From: an uncultured Maritimibacter sp.
GTDB lineage: Bacteria > Pseudomonadota > Alphaproteobacteria > Rhodobacterales > Rhodobacteraceae
Assembly: GCA_913063035.1 (NCBI GenBank)
Contig: CAJXYS010000021.1
Span: forward strand, 1-49,566
DNA length: 49,566 nucleotides
Direction of reading: 5' to 3'
Part shown: piece by piece, positions 1-8,500 of the stretch
Layout: each line of letters opens with the position of its first letter
Position numbering within the stretch: position 1 is the first letter of the stretch
Position numbers and translations under genes: made by a program
Notes under the pieces: generated by a model
What the model was told of the DNA's origin: nothing
The model's input: the letters and a program-made list of their open reading frames with translations, nothing else
Database searches by the model: none

Positions 1-203
1 AGAGTCAGGCCCGGGGCTCGAGCGCCCGGCACGCTCTCTGAACCGATGTGAACCCAGCCTTCCGAACAGCATGACCCACCCGTGGCGTCATGGAAGGCCA
101 CGTTTAGAGGCCTGACACACGTCCGATCGAAGACCCCGCCGACCCGAGAAGATCATGGTTGCCAAAAAGGAGGAATCCACACACGCGCGCCTCGTTTTTG
201 CGC

Positions 204-1019
204 TCAGAACGAGATCAGGCAGCGGTGCCCGGCCGGAAAGCGGTGGTCGGGATTCGGAAGTTCGGCTTCGATAGCGAAAGTGCGCGAGGCAGGATCGACC
301 TGTGGCGACACATGGGTCAAGCGCGCCTCGAATTCTCCCTCGAATGGTGGCAGCGGCCGGATCAAGACCGGATCGCCCGGCGCCATGGATCCGAACAAGG
401 TCACGTGGGGGAAGGCGCGGACCCGCAACGGGTCTAAAACCCCTAGCTGGACTACCGGATCGCTTCGCTCGGCATATTCGCCCGGTCTGCGGAACAGATC
501 GAGCACGACCCCATCGACCGGAGCGCTAAGCAGTTTACGCTCCAACTGCGCTTTGGCCAATTCCAGTTCCTTCTCGCTGACCTGACGGTCTGCTACGGCC
601 TGCTCGAGACCGATCTCGGCCAAGTCGTGCTCGTATTCCAGTTCTTCCACTTGGGCGTCGCTGCTGACGTTGCGCGCGGCGAGGGTGCGCGCGCGCTCCA
701 GCTTGTTGCGCATCAGAGCGATCCGCGCCTCCTGTGCCGCAATGCCCGCTTCGGAGGACAGCCGCGTGACCAGTAGGTCGCGCCGGATCCGCTCAAGCTC
801 GTCGCGCTGGCGGGCCAGTGGCGCCCCGGCAAGGACGGAATCGCCCGTCTTGACCAGCAGCTCGGCAATCAGTCCGCCGCCTTCGAAGCCCAGCATCAGC
901 TCTGCCTCGGGGTCCATACGGCAGTCGATCCACTCCCCCGCAACGCTCGGCGCACCGCCGCCTGCCAACAGGGTGGCCGCGGTAATAAACGCAGCCGTCC
1001 AACGGCTTGCTCGGCACAT
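204..1019 (-). CDS. HlyD-family periplasmic adaptor (membrane-fusion protein), short form
   Basis: A 271-residue protein with an N-terminal export signal (hydrophobic stretch about residues 9-27). The first lipoyl half follows (FEGGGLIAELLVKTGDSV, about 45-62), then a Glu/Arg/Leu-rich coiled-coil hairpin (about 70-160) and the second lipoyl half (LLSAPVDGVVLDLFRRPGE, about 163-181). A beta-barrel-like C-terminus ends in an FPAGHRC segment. This is the order expected of HlyD/RND adaptors, which bridge inner-membrane pumps to outer-membrane channels. It is shorter than usual adaptors (about 350-450 residues) and seems to lack the membrane-proximal domain. The ATG lies 6 bp after the SapC-family stop, with a GAGGG-type ribosome site about 10 nt upstream, so the two genes are probably co-transcribed. 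No pump gene is adjacent, so its partner may be the export genes at 43-49 kb (inference). Confidence 0.85.
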   Translation of the reverse strand: MCRASRWTAAFITAATLLAGGGAPSVAGEWIDCRMDPEAELMLGFEGGGLIAELLVKTGDSVLAGAPLARQRDELERIRRDLLVTRLSSEAGIAAQEARIALMRNKLERARTLAARNVSSDAQVEELEYEHDLAEIGLEQAVADRQVSEKELELAKAQLERKLLSAPVDGVVLDLFRRPGEYAERSDPVVQLGVLDPLRVRAFPHVTLFGSMAPGDPVLIRPLPPFEGEFEARLTHVSPQVDPASRTFAIEAELPNPDHRFPAGHRCLISF

Positions 1020-1025
1020 TGCGTA

Positions 1026-1799
1026 TCAGCCCTCGAGGGCTTCTTCTACCGTGTCGATGGCCGGCGTTTCCGCTGTTGCGGCGGGAGAGGCGAGCTGTCC
1101 GAGGCGCTGGATGTTGGACAGCGACTGAAGATGCACGAAGCTCATTTCCAGCTCGTCGTTGTCGAACATCTCGCGCAGATCGGCGTCCCCGATCTGCCGC
1201 AACTTGGCGCGGTCGATGATCGAGAAGCCGCCCAACGTTACCGACTGGCCGTCCGCCGTGCCGCGCCGGGCCTGTGCGGGTTTCAGCGCGCCCATCCGGG
1301 CTAGCCGCGTGCAGAACTGCCTCGTGCGGTTGAACTGCGCCTGGTACTGCGACACGAAAGTCAGCATGTTTTCAAGGAATTGTGTCCGGTTGCCGGCCGA
1401 ATCGAACAGCCGCTCACCCAGGCCGTCGGTGTTCAGCCCTTCGAATTCCTCGTCGATGCACAAGGTAAAAGTGGTGTTGTCCTCGCTTTCGGAGAACACG
1501 AAGGGGTAGCGGCGCAGAAATGCGGGCACATAGCCCTGACGCCAGGCGCCGTCGGTGTCCACCATCAGGTTCTCTTCCGGGCCGAAGCCCAACAGTGCGG
1601 CGGGGAACACGTCTTCGCCCTCGCCTGCGAAAATGATCGGCAGATCGGCGGCGGCCGCGGTGAACTCGGCTGCGAGCAGCGGCACCGAGTTCACCGTCGA
1701 GGCAAAGTGATAGGTGCCATTCAGTCTGACCGACCATGTTCCGTGCTGTTCGGCCGAAAGAGGCGCGACCCGCTCGTAGATCAGAAGCTGTTTCGACAT
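1026..1799 (-). CDS. SapC-family protein
   Basis: A 257-residue protein matching the SapC family along its length. Visible family signatures are VPLLAAEFTAAAADLPIIFAG near residues 39-59, ENLMVDTDGAW, the YVPAFLRRYPFVF block and FTLCIDEEFEGL. A QFLENMLTFVSQYQAQFNRT segment follows. The family is named after a gene of the Campylobacter fetus S-layer locus, but its biochemical role is not established and I do not assign one. There is no signal peptide, so it is probably cytoplasmic. A GGAG ribosome site lies 9-10 nt upstream of the ATG (complement of 1811-1814). It is the first gene of a two-gene minus-strand unit and is transcribed divergently from the giant-protein operon. Shared control and a link to surface-protein display are suggested only by this context. 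Confidence 0.88.
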   Translation of the reverse strand: MSKQLLIYERVAPLSAEQHGTWSVRLNGTYHFASTVNSVPLLAAEFTAAAADLPIIFAGEGEDVFPAALLGFGPEENLMVDTDGAWRQGYVPAFLRRYPFVFSESEDNTTFTLCIDEEFEGLNTDGLGERLFDSAGNRTQFLENMLTFVSQYQAQFNRTRQFCTRLARMGALKPAQARRGTADGQSVTLGGFSIIDRAKLRQIGDADLREMFDNDELEMSFVHLQSLSNIQRLGQLASPAATAETPAIDTVEEALEG

Positions 1800-1903
1800 G
1801 TTTACGCAATCTCCGGGGGTGTCAATGCAGCGCTACTGCGCCGATCTCGCTCGAGCGAAAAACACAAACTTCGATGTACGTCAATGGACTCAGTGGGCGC
1901 GGT

Positions 1904-1981
1904 CTTTCGCGTGCCCCGGTAATAAAAAGTTATAAACAGTGCCTTTCGCGTGTACCGGTAGTAAAAAGTTATAAACAGTGC
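1904..1981. repeat. Two-copy 39-bp tandem direct repeat in the divergent promoter region
   Basis: Copy 1 is 1904-1942 and copy 2 is 1943-1981, directly abutting, with 36 of 39 positions identical. The differences are at repeat positions 11, 12 and 19. Each copy contains the A/T-rich core AAAAAGTTATAAACAGTGC. Copy 2 also has the 8-bp palindrome TACCGGTA (1953-1960), which is degenerate in copy 1. The placement between divergent units suggests a pair of regulator-binding sites; the regulator is unknown. Confidence 0.85.
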
Positions 1982-2023
1982 GATGAAAGAGTGAAAAATA
2001 GATGTAAGATAATCACAAAATCC

Positions 2024-2041
2024 TTGGCGTTGTGGCGCCAA
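2024..2041. promoter_or_regulatory. 18-bp palindrome, candidate operator
   Basis: TTGGCG-N6-CGCCAA is a perfect 6-bp inverted repeat around a 6-nt spacer. It has the size of a dimeric regulator site such as a LuxR-type box, but no specific family consensus is recognised. Confidence 0.4.
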
Positions 2042-2068
2042 ATTGGACCCGTGGTAAGCATCAAACCA

Positions 2069-2086
2069 CGTTACTACTGTGTAACG
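2069..2086. promoter_or_regulatory. Second 18-bp palindrome, candidate operator
   Basis: CGTTACTACTGTGTAACG is again a perfect 6-6-6 inverted repeat. Its centre is 45 bp from the centre of the palindrome at 2024-2041. The identical geometry but different half-sites leave open one relaxed-specificity regulator or two regulators. Confidence 0.4.
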
Positions 2087-2154
2087 CATCTTGGAATCGC
2101 GTTCAACGCAGCCCGGTCCGATACGATCTGGTTGTACTCAATAAGGGGTAAGGA

Positions 2155-3039
2155 ATGACGAACTGCAAACTGCTGACATCGGCGCTGGCGTTGAGCCTCG
2201 CCGCGTCGGGTGCTTACGCCCAGTCCGCGACGCAATCGGCTTCGGCTGGTGTTGGGTTGGTGGCGCCCGAGGACACGGGCTTCATGTTCGGCGCCAGCGT
2301 CGGCGTGGACGGCGTCGGGTCCGCGGCCGCGAGCGTGGCGGAAAGTGCTTCCGTGCATGGTTTCACTGGGCGTGCGTCCTCGGGTGTTTCGAGCGAGGGG
2401 TTCTCGGCGAGCGAAGCTGGTGTGCTCGGCACCTTCACGTTCGATCGGAATGTCACCGTGAATGGCTCGCTCGTCGGGCTCGGCACCACCATCGCCGAGG
2501 GTATGGCCACGGGGGCGTCCGGGTTTACCGGCTCGGCGTTCGGCAGTGGTGAACTCGGTGCCGCGGATACCGGCGGCAGCGGGGCGGAGACATCGTCCTC
2601 CAACGTCGAGAGTGAATCGGCCCTGACCGGCAGTGTCTCGACCCAAGCCAACCTGCAGCTCACTGGCGCTGAAAACCGTTTCGCCGCAGGGAACGGCACC
2701 ACGGTATCGGAAAGCAACGAAGGGATCGCGTTCAGCGCGCTTTCGTCGGATGCGGGTACCACTGGCATCACCGTCAATCCGCTGGTCCTGACCAGTCAGA
2801 CTGATGCGACGACCGAGGCGTACGAGGCTTTCACCGGGACCGGCGCCTTTATTAGTGATGGTCCGCAAGAGGGCGTGGCGTTCGCCGTTGATTCCGAGCT
2901 GGCGAACCCGATCGACCTCTCGATCTCTAACGCTGGCGGCGGTTCGGTGGCGCTGAGCGCGCAGACCGGTGGCTTCTTCAACGGCGGCTCCTCGGCCTTC
3001 GGCGACTTCGAGTTCGGTTCGACGGGTAGTCCTGAATAA
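2155..3039 (+). CDS. Secreted Gly/Ser/Ala-rich protein of unknown function
   Basis: A 294-residue protein, the first gene of the plus-strand operon. An AAGGGGTAAGGA stretch just before the ATG supplies a ribosome site. Residues 1-22 form a clear Sec signal peptide ending AYA, with the mature chain starting QSATQSASAG. The mature protein is acidic, low in complexity, dominated by Gly, Ser, Ala and Thr, and has no cysteine. It contains short beta-prone stretches such as GTFTFDRNVTVNGSLVG and ends GDFEFGSTGSPE. I recognise no domain. The composition resembles extracellular matrix or surface proteins. Being first in the operon, it may be the most abundantly made product (inference). A structural partner of the giant protein is possible but unproven. 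Confidence 0.8.
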   Translation: MTNCKLLTSALALSLAASGAYAQSATQSASAGVGLVAPEDTGFMFGASVGVDGVGSAAASVAESASVHGFTGRASSGVSSEGFSASEAGVLGTFTFDRNVTVNGSLVGLGTTIAEGMATGASGFTGSAFGSGELGAADTGGSGAETSSSNVESESALTGSVSTQANLQLTGAENRFAAGNGTTVSESNEGIAFSALSSDAGTTGITVNPLVLTSQTDATTEAYEAFTGTGAFISDGPQEGVAFAVDSELANPIDLSISNAGGGSVALSAQTGGFFNGGSSAFGDFEFGSTGSPE

Positions 3040-3061
3040 AAATAAACCTCGCCTGACCTAA

Positions 3062-3097
3062 GCCCGGCCGGGGTGTCCCACAATCGCCCGGCCGGGC
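3062..3097 (+). other. Strong GC hairpin between the first two genes of the operon
   Basis: GCCCGGCCGGG (3062-3072) can pair with CCCGGCCGGGC (3087-3097), an 11-bp stem around a 14-nt loop. No T-run follows, so it is not a standard intrinsic terminator. It could protect or end a short first-gene transcript, giving that gene more expression than the rest. Confidence 0.5.
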
Positions 3098-3153
3098 ATC
3101 GGAAGGTCGTCTCGAAAGGGCGACCCTCGCACCGTGTCGGTGACCTGAAATTA

Positions 3154-3873
3154 ATGAGAATATTAATGGGCCCTAAGTTCCCTCGTCTCTTCCGCCTCGT
3201 CGTTGTCGCGCTGACGCTGTGGGCAGGGCCGATCACCTCCGCCGTGCACGCTCAGACCAGCCAGCCGCAGCAGGTCGGCGCCCCGGACGTCGATGCCAAC
3301 GTCGACATCGATAGCCAGAGCGAAGTGAACAACGACGCCGCGTCGCAATCGGGCGGGAATATCTTCGACTTCTCCAACAGCTCACGCAACACGCCGCCGG
3401 GCCCCACCATCGGAGCCTTCGGCGGAGGCTCCTGCGTCGGCCCCGGCGAAGGCTTCTCGGGCTCTGCGCCCGGCGTCTCGCTGGGTTACGGCAAGTCCTT
3501 CGAGGACGAGTCCTGCCAGCGGCGCAGCTGGGTGCAAACGCTGATCGGCGCGGCGCAGCACATGCCCGAGCAGGAGGCGACCGCTCTCAAGAAGGCCGCC
3601 ATCGAGATCATGATGCAGGACAAATACGCCGGAGAGGCGTTCCGAGCCCTCGGTTACGAAAGTGCCAAGGAGCGCCGCGAGAAGGCGGCCGAGACGGAGC
3701 GCGGTTCCACCGCTGGTCCTGACGCGCAGCAGCCGCAGACAGCCGCTGACAGCGCGCCTCCCGTAACCCGGGGCCGCATAGCGAGCTCCTGCCTCGTCGT
3801 CCTGCCGCTGGGCGCGCCCGCGGCCATGGCAAAATTGTTGAAATCACAGGGATGCGCACTGGAGGTACAGTGA
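3154..3873 (+). CDS. Secreted protein of unknown function with four cysteines
   Basis: The frame is open from a GTG at 3073, but I chose the ATG at 3154. It gives a compact signal peptide (MRILMGPKFPRLFRLVVVAL then a hydrophobic core ending HAQ) instead of a long polar leader; the ATG at 3166 is also possible. The 239-residue product has an Asp/Asn/Ser-rich early part (DANVDIDSQSEVNNDAASQS), then a Gly-rich block (FGGGSCVGPGEGF, APGVSLGYGK). A helical segment with EQEATALKKAAIEIMMQDKY follows, then an Ala/Gln/Pro linker and a short C-terminal domain. The four mature cysteines (SCVG, ESCQ, SSCL, QGCA) could form two disulfides. No family recognised. The stop overlaps the next start by 1 nt (TGATG), indicating translational coupling. 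Confidence 0.75.
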   Translation: MRILMGPKFPRLFRLVVVALTLWAGPITSAVHAQTSQPQQVGAPDVDANVDIDSQSEVNNDAASQSGGNIFDFSNSSRNTPPGPTIGAFGGGSCVGPGEGFSGSAPGVSLGYGKSFEDESCQRRSWVQTLIGAAQHMPEQEATALKKAAIEIMMQDKYAGEAFRALGYESAKERREKAAETERGSTAGPDAQQPQTAADSAPPVTRGRIASSCLVVLPLGAPAAMAKLLKSQGCALEVQ

Positions 3874-4388
3874 TGCGGTATTACATGGGTGCGCTGGTGG
3901 CGACCGTATGGCTTGCGGGCGGGGCCGTCGCGGAGCCGGTGTCGGCTCCTCCGGCCTTGCCGCGCATAGCTGCGCCCGATGTCGAAACCGCGATGGCCCG
4001 CCTCGAGGCTCGGGTGCTTCAGATCGCGCGCCCGGGCGGCGTTGTAGAGCGGTTCTTCACGCCCTACTCCCCGGTCCCGGCGCCTGATCCGTTTGATCTG
4101 TCCGATTTCAATCGCGCGCACGCAGCCGATTGGACGGATCGCTTCGACATGGGGGTGGAGCAGGTTGTGGTCTCGCAGGCCGGTCTGACGGCTTGGATGG
4201 AGAGGCGACCGGACGTCCTTGCGTCGCAGCTTGTCGTTCCGCGTCAGGACGCCGTTTTGGCGACGGTGGCACCGGGACGCCTGTCTGAGGCTGCCCTGCT
4301 CGAGGCGCCTGCGCCGGCCCGGCTTTTCTCCTCACAGACTGAAACTGCCGTGATCCCCGGGACGTCCGGGTTCTTCGGTGACGAATGA
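3873..4388 (+). CDS. Small secreted protein of unknown function
   Basis: The start chosen is the ATG at 3873, overlapping the previous stop, with GGAGG at 3861-3865 as ribosome site. An in-frame ATG at 3852 would put extra polar residues before the signal. The 171-residue product has a Sec signal peptide (MRYYMGALVATVWLAGGAVA, cleavage before E21). The mature part is about 150 residues with no cysteine. It has a helical segment (DVETAMARLEARVLQIARP), then FFTPYSPVPAPDPFDLSDFN and a Val/Ala-rich stretch (VEQVVVSQAGLTAWMERRP). I recognise no domain. Tight coupling to its neighbours suggests it works with the exported products of this locus, probably in the periplasm or at the outer membrane. 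Confidence 0.75.
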   Translation: MRYYMGALVATVWLAGGAVAEPVSAPPALPRIAAPDVETAMARLEARVLQIARPGGVVERFFTPYSPVPAPDPFDLSDFNRAHAADWTDRFDMGVEQVVVSQAGLTAWMERRPDVLASQLVVPRQDAVLATVAPGRLSEAALLEAPAPARLFSSQTETAVIPGTSGFFGDE

Positions 4389-4415
4389 TCGCCCGTGCGG
4401 CGGAAATACGACGAA

Positions 4416-5096
4416 ATGGAGCAGACGTTGAAAAAAATCGCACTCGGTACGGCAGCCTTGGCCGTCCTGTCCCTTCCGGCTTGCGTGGGTATCGATCACT
4501 CCAAGTTGCAGCCACGTGCCGGCTACGACCTGGTCTTTTCGCCCAACGCGATCACCTCCGGCCCTGTGGACTGCGCAATGCTTGACCCCCAACTCGCATC
4601 GGCAGTGCGCGGTTGCAGGGATTACGCCCCTATCGTGGACCGGCAGACGTATGACACTGACAAGTTCGAAGAACAGGAGATTTGGGAAACGCAGGCGCCG
4701 GTGTCCTGCGGATGGCTGCGAGCCGACAGCGCCACCGTGTCGGCTGTTCCCGACTGCTACGTCTGGGTGAAACGCGACGCGCCGGACGCCCCGGGCGATA
4801 CGGCCGCCGCCCCGGCGCCTTCTCCGGCCCCGGCCTCCGGGCGATCCGCGTCGAACGACACCGGGGGCACCAGCGTCAGTTCGTCCAGCACCTCGGGACC
4901 GGATGGCGATACCGATTCCGCCGCCAGCAGTACCGGTGGCGTGAGCACCTCTGCATCCTCCACCTCCAACTCGGACGGCACCGGGGGCTTCTCGGTCGAC
5001 AACGGTCACACGTCGATGTCGGGCACGTTTGGCGCAGACGGATCGGTCGACAGCGTATCCTTCGGTGGCAGCAGTAGCGGGTCGAATTCGCAATGA
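4416..5096 (+). CDS. Lipoprotein with cysteine-containing head and Ser/Gly/Asp-rich tail
   Basis: The start chosen is the ATG at 4416 rather than the in-frame GTG at 4395, since it gives a typical lipoprotein signal (MEQTLKKIALGTAALAVLSL then PAC, lipid-modified Cys at residue 23). The 226-residue precursor has a head domain of about 120 residues with four further cysteines (DCAML, GCRDY, SCGWL, DCYVW), probably two disulfides. An Ala/Pro linker follows, then about 85 residues built almost only of Ser, Gly, Thr, Asp and Asn. The tail looks like the first secreted protein of the operon. No known family. Its final codons overlap the next gene by 4 nt (ATGA), implying coupling. It is likely anchored in a membrane leaflet facing the periplasm or cell surface. 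Confidence 0.78.
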   Translation: MEQTLKKIALGTAALAVLSLPACVGIDHSKLQPRAGYDLVFSPNAITSGPVDCAMLDPQLASAVRGCRDYAPIVDRQTYDTDKFEEQEIWETQAPVSCGWLRADSATVSAVPDCYVWVKRDAPDAPGDTAAAPAPSPAPASGRSASNDTGGTSVSSSSTSGPDGDTDSAASSTGGVSTSASSTSNSDGTGGFSVDNGHTSMSGTFGADGSVDSVSFGGSSSGSNSQ

Positions 5097-5551
5097 GGGC
5101 GGTGATGTCACGAAGGCTGGCGGGGGCCCTCGGGCTCACCGCGGTGCTTGGCGCTTGTGCGCCCGCGATGAGCGATCTGGAACGTGAGGTGGCCTCGCGA
5201 GACGTGCCCACCGCCATGTTCGTTTTCTTCGAAAAAGACGCTGTGGCGCCTGTGGAGGGGTCCGAGGCCGTTCTGGACCGGACAGCAGCCGTCCTGGGGG
5301 TATTCGACAACATCGGCGTGAAGGTAGTGGGCCATAAGGCCACCGACGAGCGCTCCGATGGCGAGGGTGTCGCGCTGGACGAGGCGCGCGCCCGGGCCCT
5401 TGTCAACGCACTGTCAAAGCGCGGCGTGGCGGACAAGGTCGTCTCGTCGATCGGGCAGGGCAGCACGGAAAGCATGGCCGATGCCGCGGGTGGTGACACC
5501 TCGGTGGATCGCCGGGGCGAGCTGATCTTCGGCCGCTTGCCCGGACGCTGA
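5093..5551 (+). CDS. OmpA-like (peptidoglycan-associating) lipoprotein
   Basis: A 152-residue precursor with a lipobox (AVLGAC, Cys 22) followed by one OmpA C-terminal-type domain. Visible hallmarks are the first strand TAMFVFFEKDAVAP, VKVVGHKATD in place of the usual GHTD, LDEARARALVNALSKRGV, the SSIGQGST turn, and DRRGELIFG at the end where the family has NRRVEI. The Asp of ATD and the Arg of DEARAR lie where peptidoglycan-contacting residues are expected. Such proteins tie the outer membrane to the cell wall. An ATG at 5105, preceded by GAGGG, is an alternative start giving a 148-residue precursor. It is coupled to the lipoprotein gene upstream and lies 48 bp before the giant gene, so it may anchor or cap that product (inference). 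Confidence 0.82.
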   Translation: MRAVMSRRLAGALGLTAVLGACAPAMSDLEREVASRDVPTAMFVFFEKDAVAPVEGSEAVLDRTAAVLGVFDNIGVKVVGHKATDERSDGEGVALDEARARALVNALSKRGVADKVVSSIGQGSTESMADAAGGDTSVDRRGELIFGRLPGR

Positions 5552-5599
5552 CACGGAGCGCCCCTACAGAGCCGGTCCTCTTTTTTCAGGAGATTTCCA

Positions 5600-8500
5600 A
5601 TGTCGTTTCCGTTCATCGCGAGGAGTTTTAGACCACAACGCTCCGATGGCCGAAACCGGCGACTGCGGCGTCTTCTGGCGTCCCGGCGTGCGCGTGGAAC
5701 GGCCCCCGAGTCCCAGGAATTCGCGCCGGTCTACGCGCTGGAGCCCCTCGAGCCGCGTATCCTGCTCAGCGCCGACCCGCTGACCGCGGGCTTGACGCAG
5801 GTCGCATTGCAAGGCGTCGGGAACAGCTTCGAGATCCGGCTGTCCGAGGCCGAGGACACGACCCGGACCCGGATAGAGGTCCTCTCAGACGACGAAGTCG
5901 TCAGCGAAGGGTTCACTGAGGATGAGGCCGGTTTCGCGCTGCGCGGGTCCGACGGCGACGATGACTACCAGGTCACGATTGTCGTGGAGGACGGCGCCGA
6001 TCTCGATCCAGATTTCACGATCAGCCTGAACGGCGGGCAGGGTACCGACAGTATCACGCTCGAATCCGCTACGGGGTTCGACGCCAAGCTCTCGCTTGCG
6101 TCCGAAGCGATCGAGATCGCGGGCGCGTTGGGCCGCGCGGAGGCGCGGCTGTCCTCCGTCACGCTCACGGCAGAGGAGTCCGATCTGGTCGCGCGCAGCG
6201 GCGGTCCCATGGAGCGGGCCGCGACGGTCGCGCTCAAGGCGGATATCTTCACCTCCGGGGCGCTTCAGGTCACCGGGCGGGCCGCAGGGCTTGCGCGCTT
6301 CGACGTCTCCGGCAGCTACAGTGGCGAGCAAGAGGGCAGCACCGCCTCGATCACCGTGGACCCGGGCGTCAAGATCCAAGCGGGCTCGGTCGACATGACC
6401 GCCACGGCCGCGGTGGATGCCGAATGGACGTTCGGCACCCGCACCACTTTGCAGGTCGGTCAGGCGCTGCGCGCCACCGCTGCGGTGGATATCGGCGCCG
6501 GGGCAGAGATCGACGCCACTGGCGACGTGAACATCACGGCCTCCGAGGTGGTAACGGCCAATCTGGAGATGAAGAGCGGCCTTTTGGCCGACGTGCTGAA
6601 CACCGCAGGCGATGCGCAGCCTGCCTCGTCGCTGGCCCTTGATGTCGATGTGGTCCGCGATGCGACGATCACGATCGCCGGCACGGAAGGCGCGGCCGCC
6701 AGCGTCTCCGGCGCGTCGGTCGGGATTCAGGCCATGTCCGAAGGCGATATCGCCGCCAGCATCGGTGGCGGGCTGTTCGGCGTGGTTGATATCTCTGCCC
6801 GTGGGCAGGGCGATGCGGCGCGAACCGCGGTCACCATAACACACGCGCTGATAGAGGCACGGGCGGCCGACGGGTCGCTCTCGGTCACCGCGCAGCGCGA
6901 GGGTACCGTGACGGCGGCGGGCGTGCGGGCCTCGATCGAGGTGGCGCATGATGTGGCGGTGGATGTCACCGGCGGCGCGCTGACGGGCGCGTCCATCGTC
7001 CTGTCGGCCGAGGACACGGCCCGGCACCTGGCCGATGTCCGTTTCGCCGATGTGTCGCGCGTCTCGCTCGACCCGGCACGCGGCGTCTTCGTCCACGCGG
7101 TGAACGAGGTAGCGGGGCAGGTGGGGGTCACGGCTACGGATACCGCCATCGGGGCCGCCCAGACACTCGACGTGTCGGCGCTGGATGCACGCCGCCTGCA
7201 AGCGTATGTCAAGGTTCGGCAGGATTACGATGCCACGCTGTTGGCGGGCCTCGGGGCTTTTTTCCAGTTCGGCACCGGTGAAGGCGCCGCACGCTCCAGC
7301 ATCGCGATCAACCAGCTGAAAGGCGGGGTGGCCGCCACGCTCACGGGCGTCGATCTGGGGTCCGGCGGCACGGTCCGTGTCGATGCCGCCTCCGAGGTGC
7401 TGATGGATGCACGCTCGCGCGGGGCGACGTTGGCCACGGGTGAGAACGCGGCGGCGGCCGCGCTTTCGGTCGCGCAGAACTTCCTCGGAATCGCGGCGGG
7501 CTCGATCCTTCAACAGGGTCTGGGGGCCCTTATCGGTCTGGACTGGGGTCTCACGCGCAGCCGCTACGACGTGGACGCGGTGCTGTCGGGCTGGACCGGC
7601 GCCACGCTGGGCGGGCTCGCGGTGAAGGCGCGCAATTCGCATGATCTGAACGCGACCGTCACCAACGTGTCCGAGGCGCGGGCCACGGTGCCCGTGATCG
7701 ACGGGGCGAGCCTTGGGATGGGCTTCGGCTTGGTAGGCAACACGGTCGAGGCCTCCACCACCGCTGAGATCGCCAATCAGGAAACCGCCGGGCGGGTTAC
7801 GGTGACTGGAGACGTGGTCGTCAAGGCAGAGGACGACTCTACCGCCCACAGCAACGTGCGGGTGCTGTCCTCTTCCGTCTCGTCCTCCGATGGCGGGGCG
7901 CAGGCCTTCGAGACTCTCCTGGGCCTGGTCGCACCCAGCAACCACGTGGTGAACGGACAGGGGACGCAGGACGAGACCATTCGGTTCGGGCAGCGCGTTC
8001 TTCTGAGCCAGGATTACGCGGGCGATGCGGGCGATGCGGGCGTCTTCTACCGCTACATGGGCACTGACCAGACGCTGGACCTCGCCGCTGAAGATTATAC
8101 CGATGCCCTGCGCTGGCGGCGCGAGGTCGAGACGGCCATCGTCCCGCAGGGCCTGAACCTTACGGAGTCGGATTCGGTCGCGCTTGGCGGCGTGATCACC
8201 CGCAACGATGTGGTCGCGCCGGTGATCGCGCGCTTGGCGCAGGTGACGCTGCACACCACCGGCGCCGAGGTGACGGTGGAGGCGATCAGAGCGGGCGCGC
8301 TTTCCGCGATCACCGAGGTGACGGGCGAAAGCTCGGGCGGCTCGTCGCTCGACGGCAGTGGCACCAGCATGGCGCTGGGCGGCGCGGTGACGCTCAACGC
8401 CATCCGTGGCGCGGCTGACGCACGCGTCGAAAGCGTGGACATCGACACGGACAGCGCTGCCTTCTCGGTGCGGGCGGAGAACCGGCTGTCGCTGGTCGCC

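Larger units (their letters stand above)
1800..2154. promoter_or_regulatory. Divergent intergenic region
   Basis: These 355 bp separate the minus-strand SapC/HlyD unit from the plus-strand giant-protein operon and should hold both promoters. The stretch is clearly richer in A and T than its surroundings, especially 1920-2025. It contains a 39-bp tandem repeat (1904-1981) and two palindromes (2024-2041, 2069-2086). I could not place -35/-10 boxes with conventional spacing. The region encodes no convincing protein. Confidence 0.7.

Noticed and set aside
1-203. Possible coding sequence at the left edge, including a minus-strand ATG at 70-72 open to the window end and plus-strand frames from 82 and 159.
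   Set aside because: The minus-strand frame has only 24 codons in view with no family likeness, and the plus-strand frames mainly overlap the HlyD gene on the other strand. I see nothing supportable in these 203 bases.
2041-2154. Sigma-70-type promoter with TTGGAA at 2091 and TACGAT at 2122 for the giant operon.
   Set aside because: The 25-nt spacing is far too long and no better pair was found; the promoter remains unplaced.
3073-3153. Upstream GTG start for the second secreted-protein gene.
   Set aside because: It adds a polar leader in front of the signal peptide and lies inside the intercistronic hairpin; the ATG at 3154 gives a normal signal peptide.
5552-5599. T-run (TCTTTTTTC) before the giant gene as an intrinsic terminator.
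   Set aside because: No convincing GC stem precedes it, and it directly adjoins the AGGAGA ribosome site of the giant gene.
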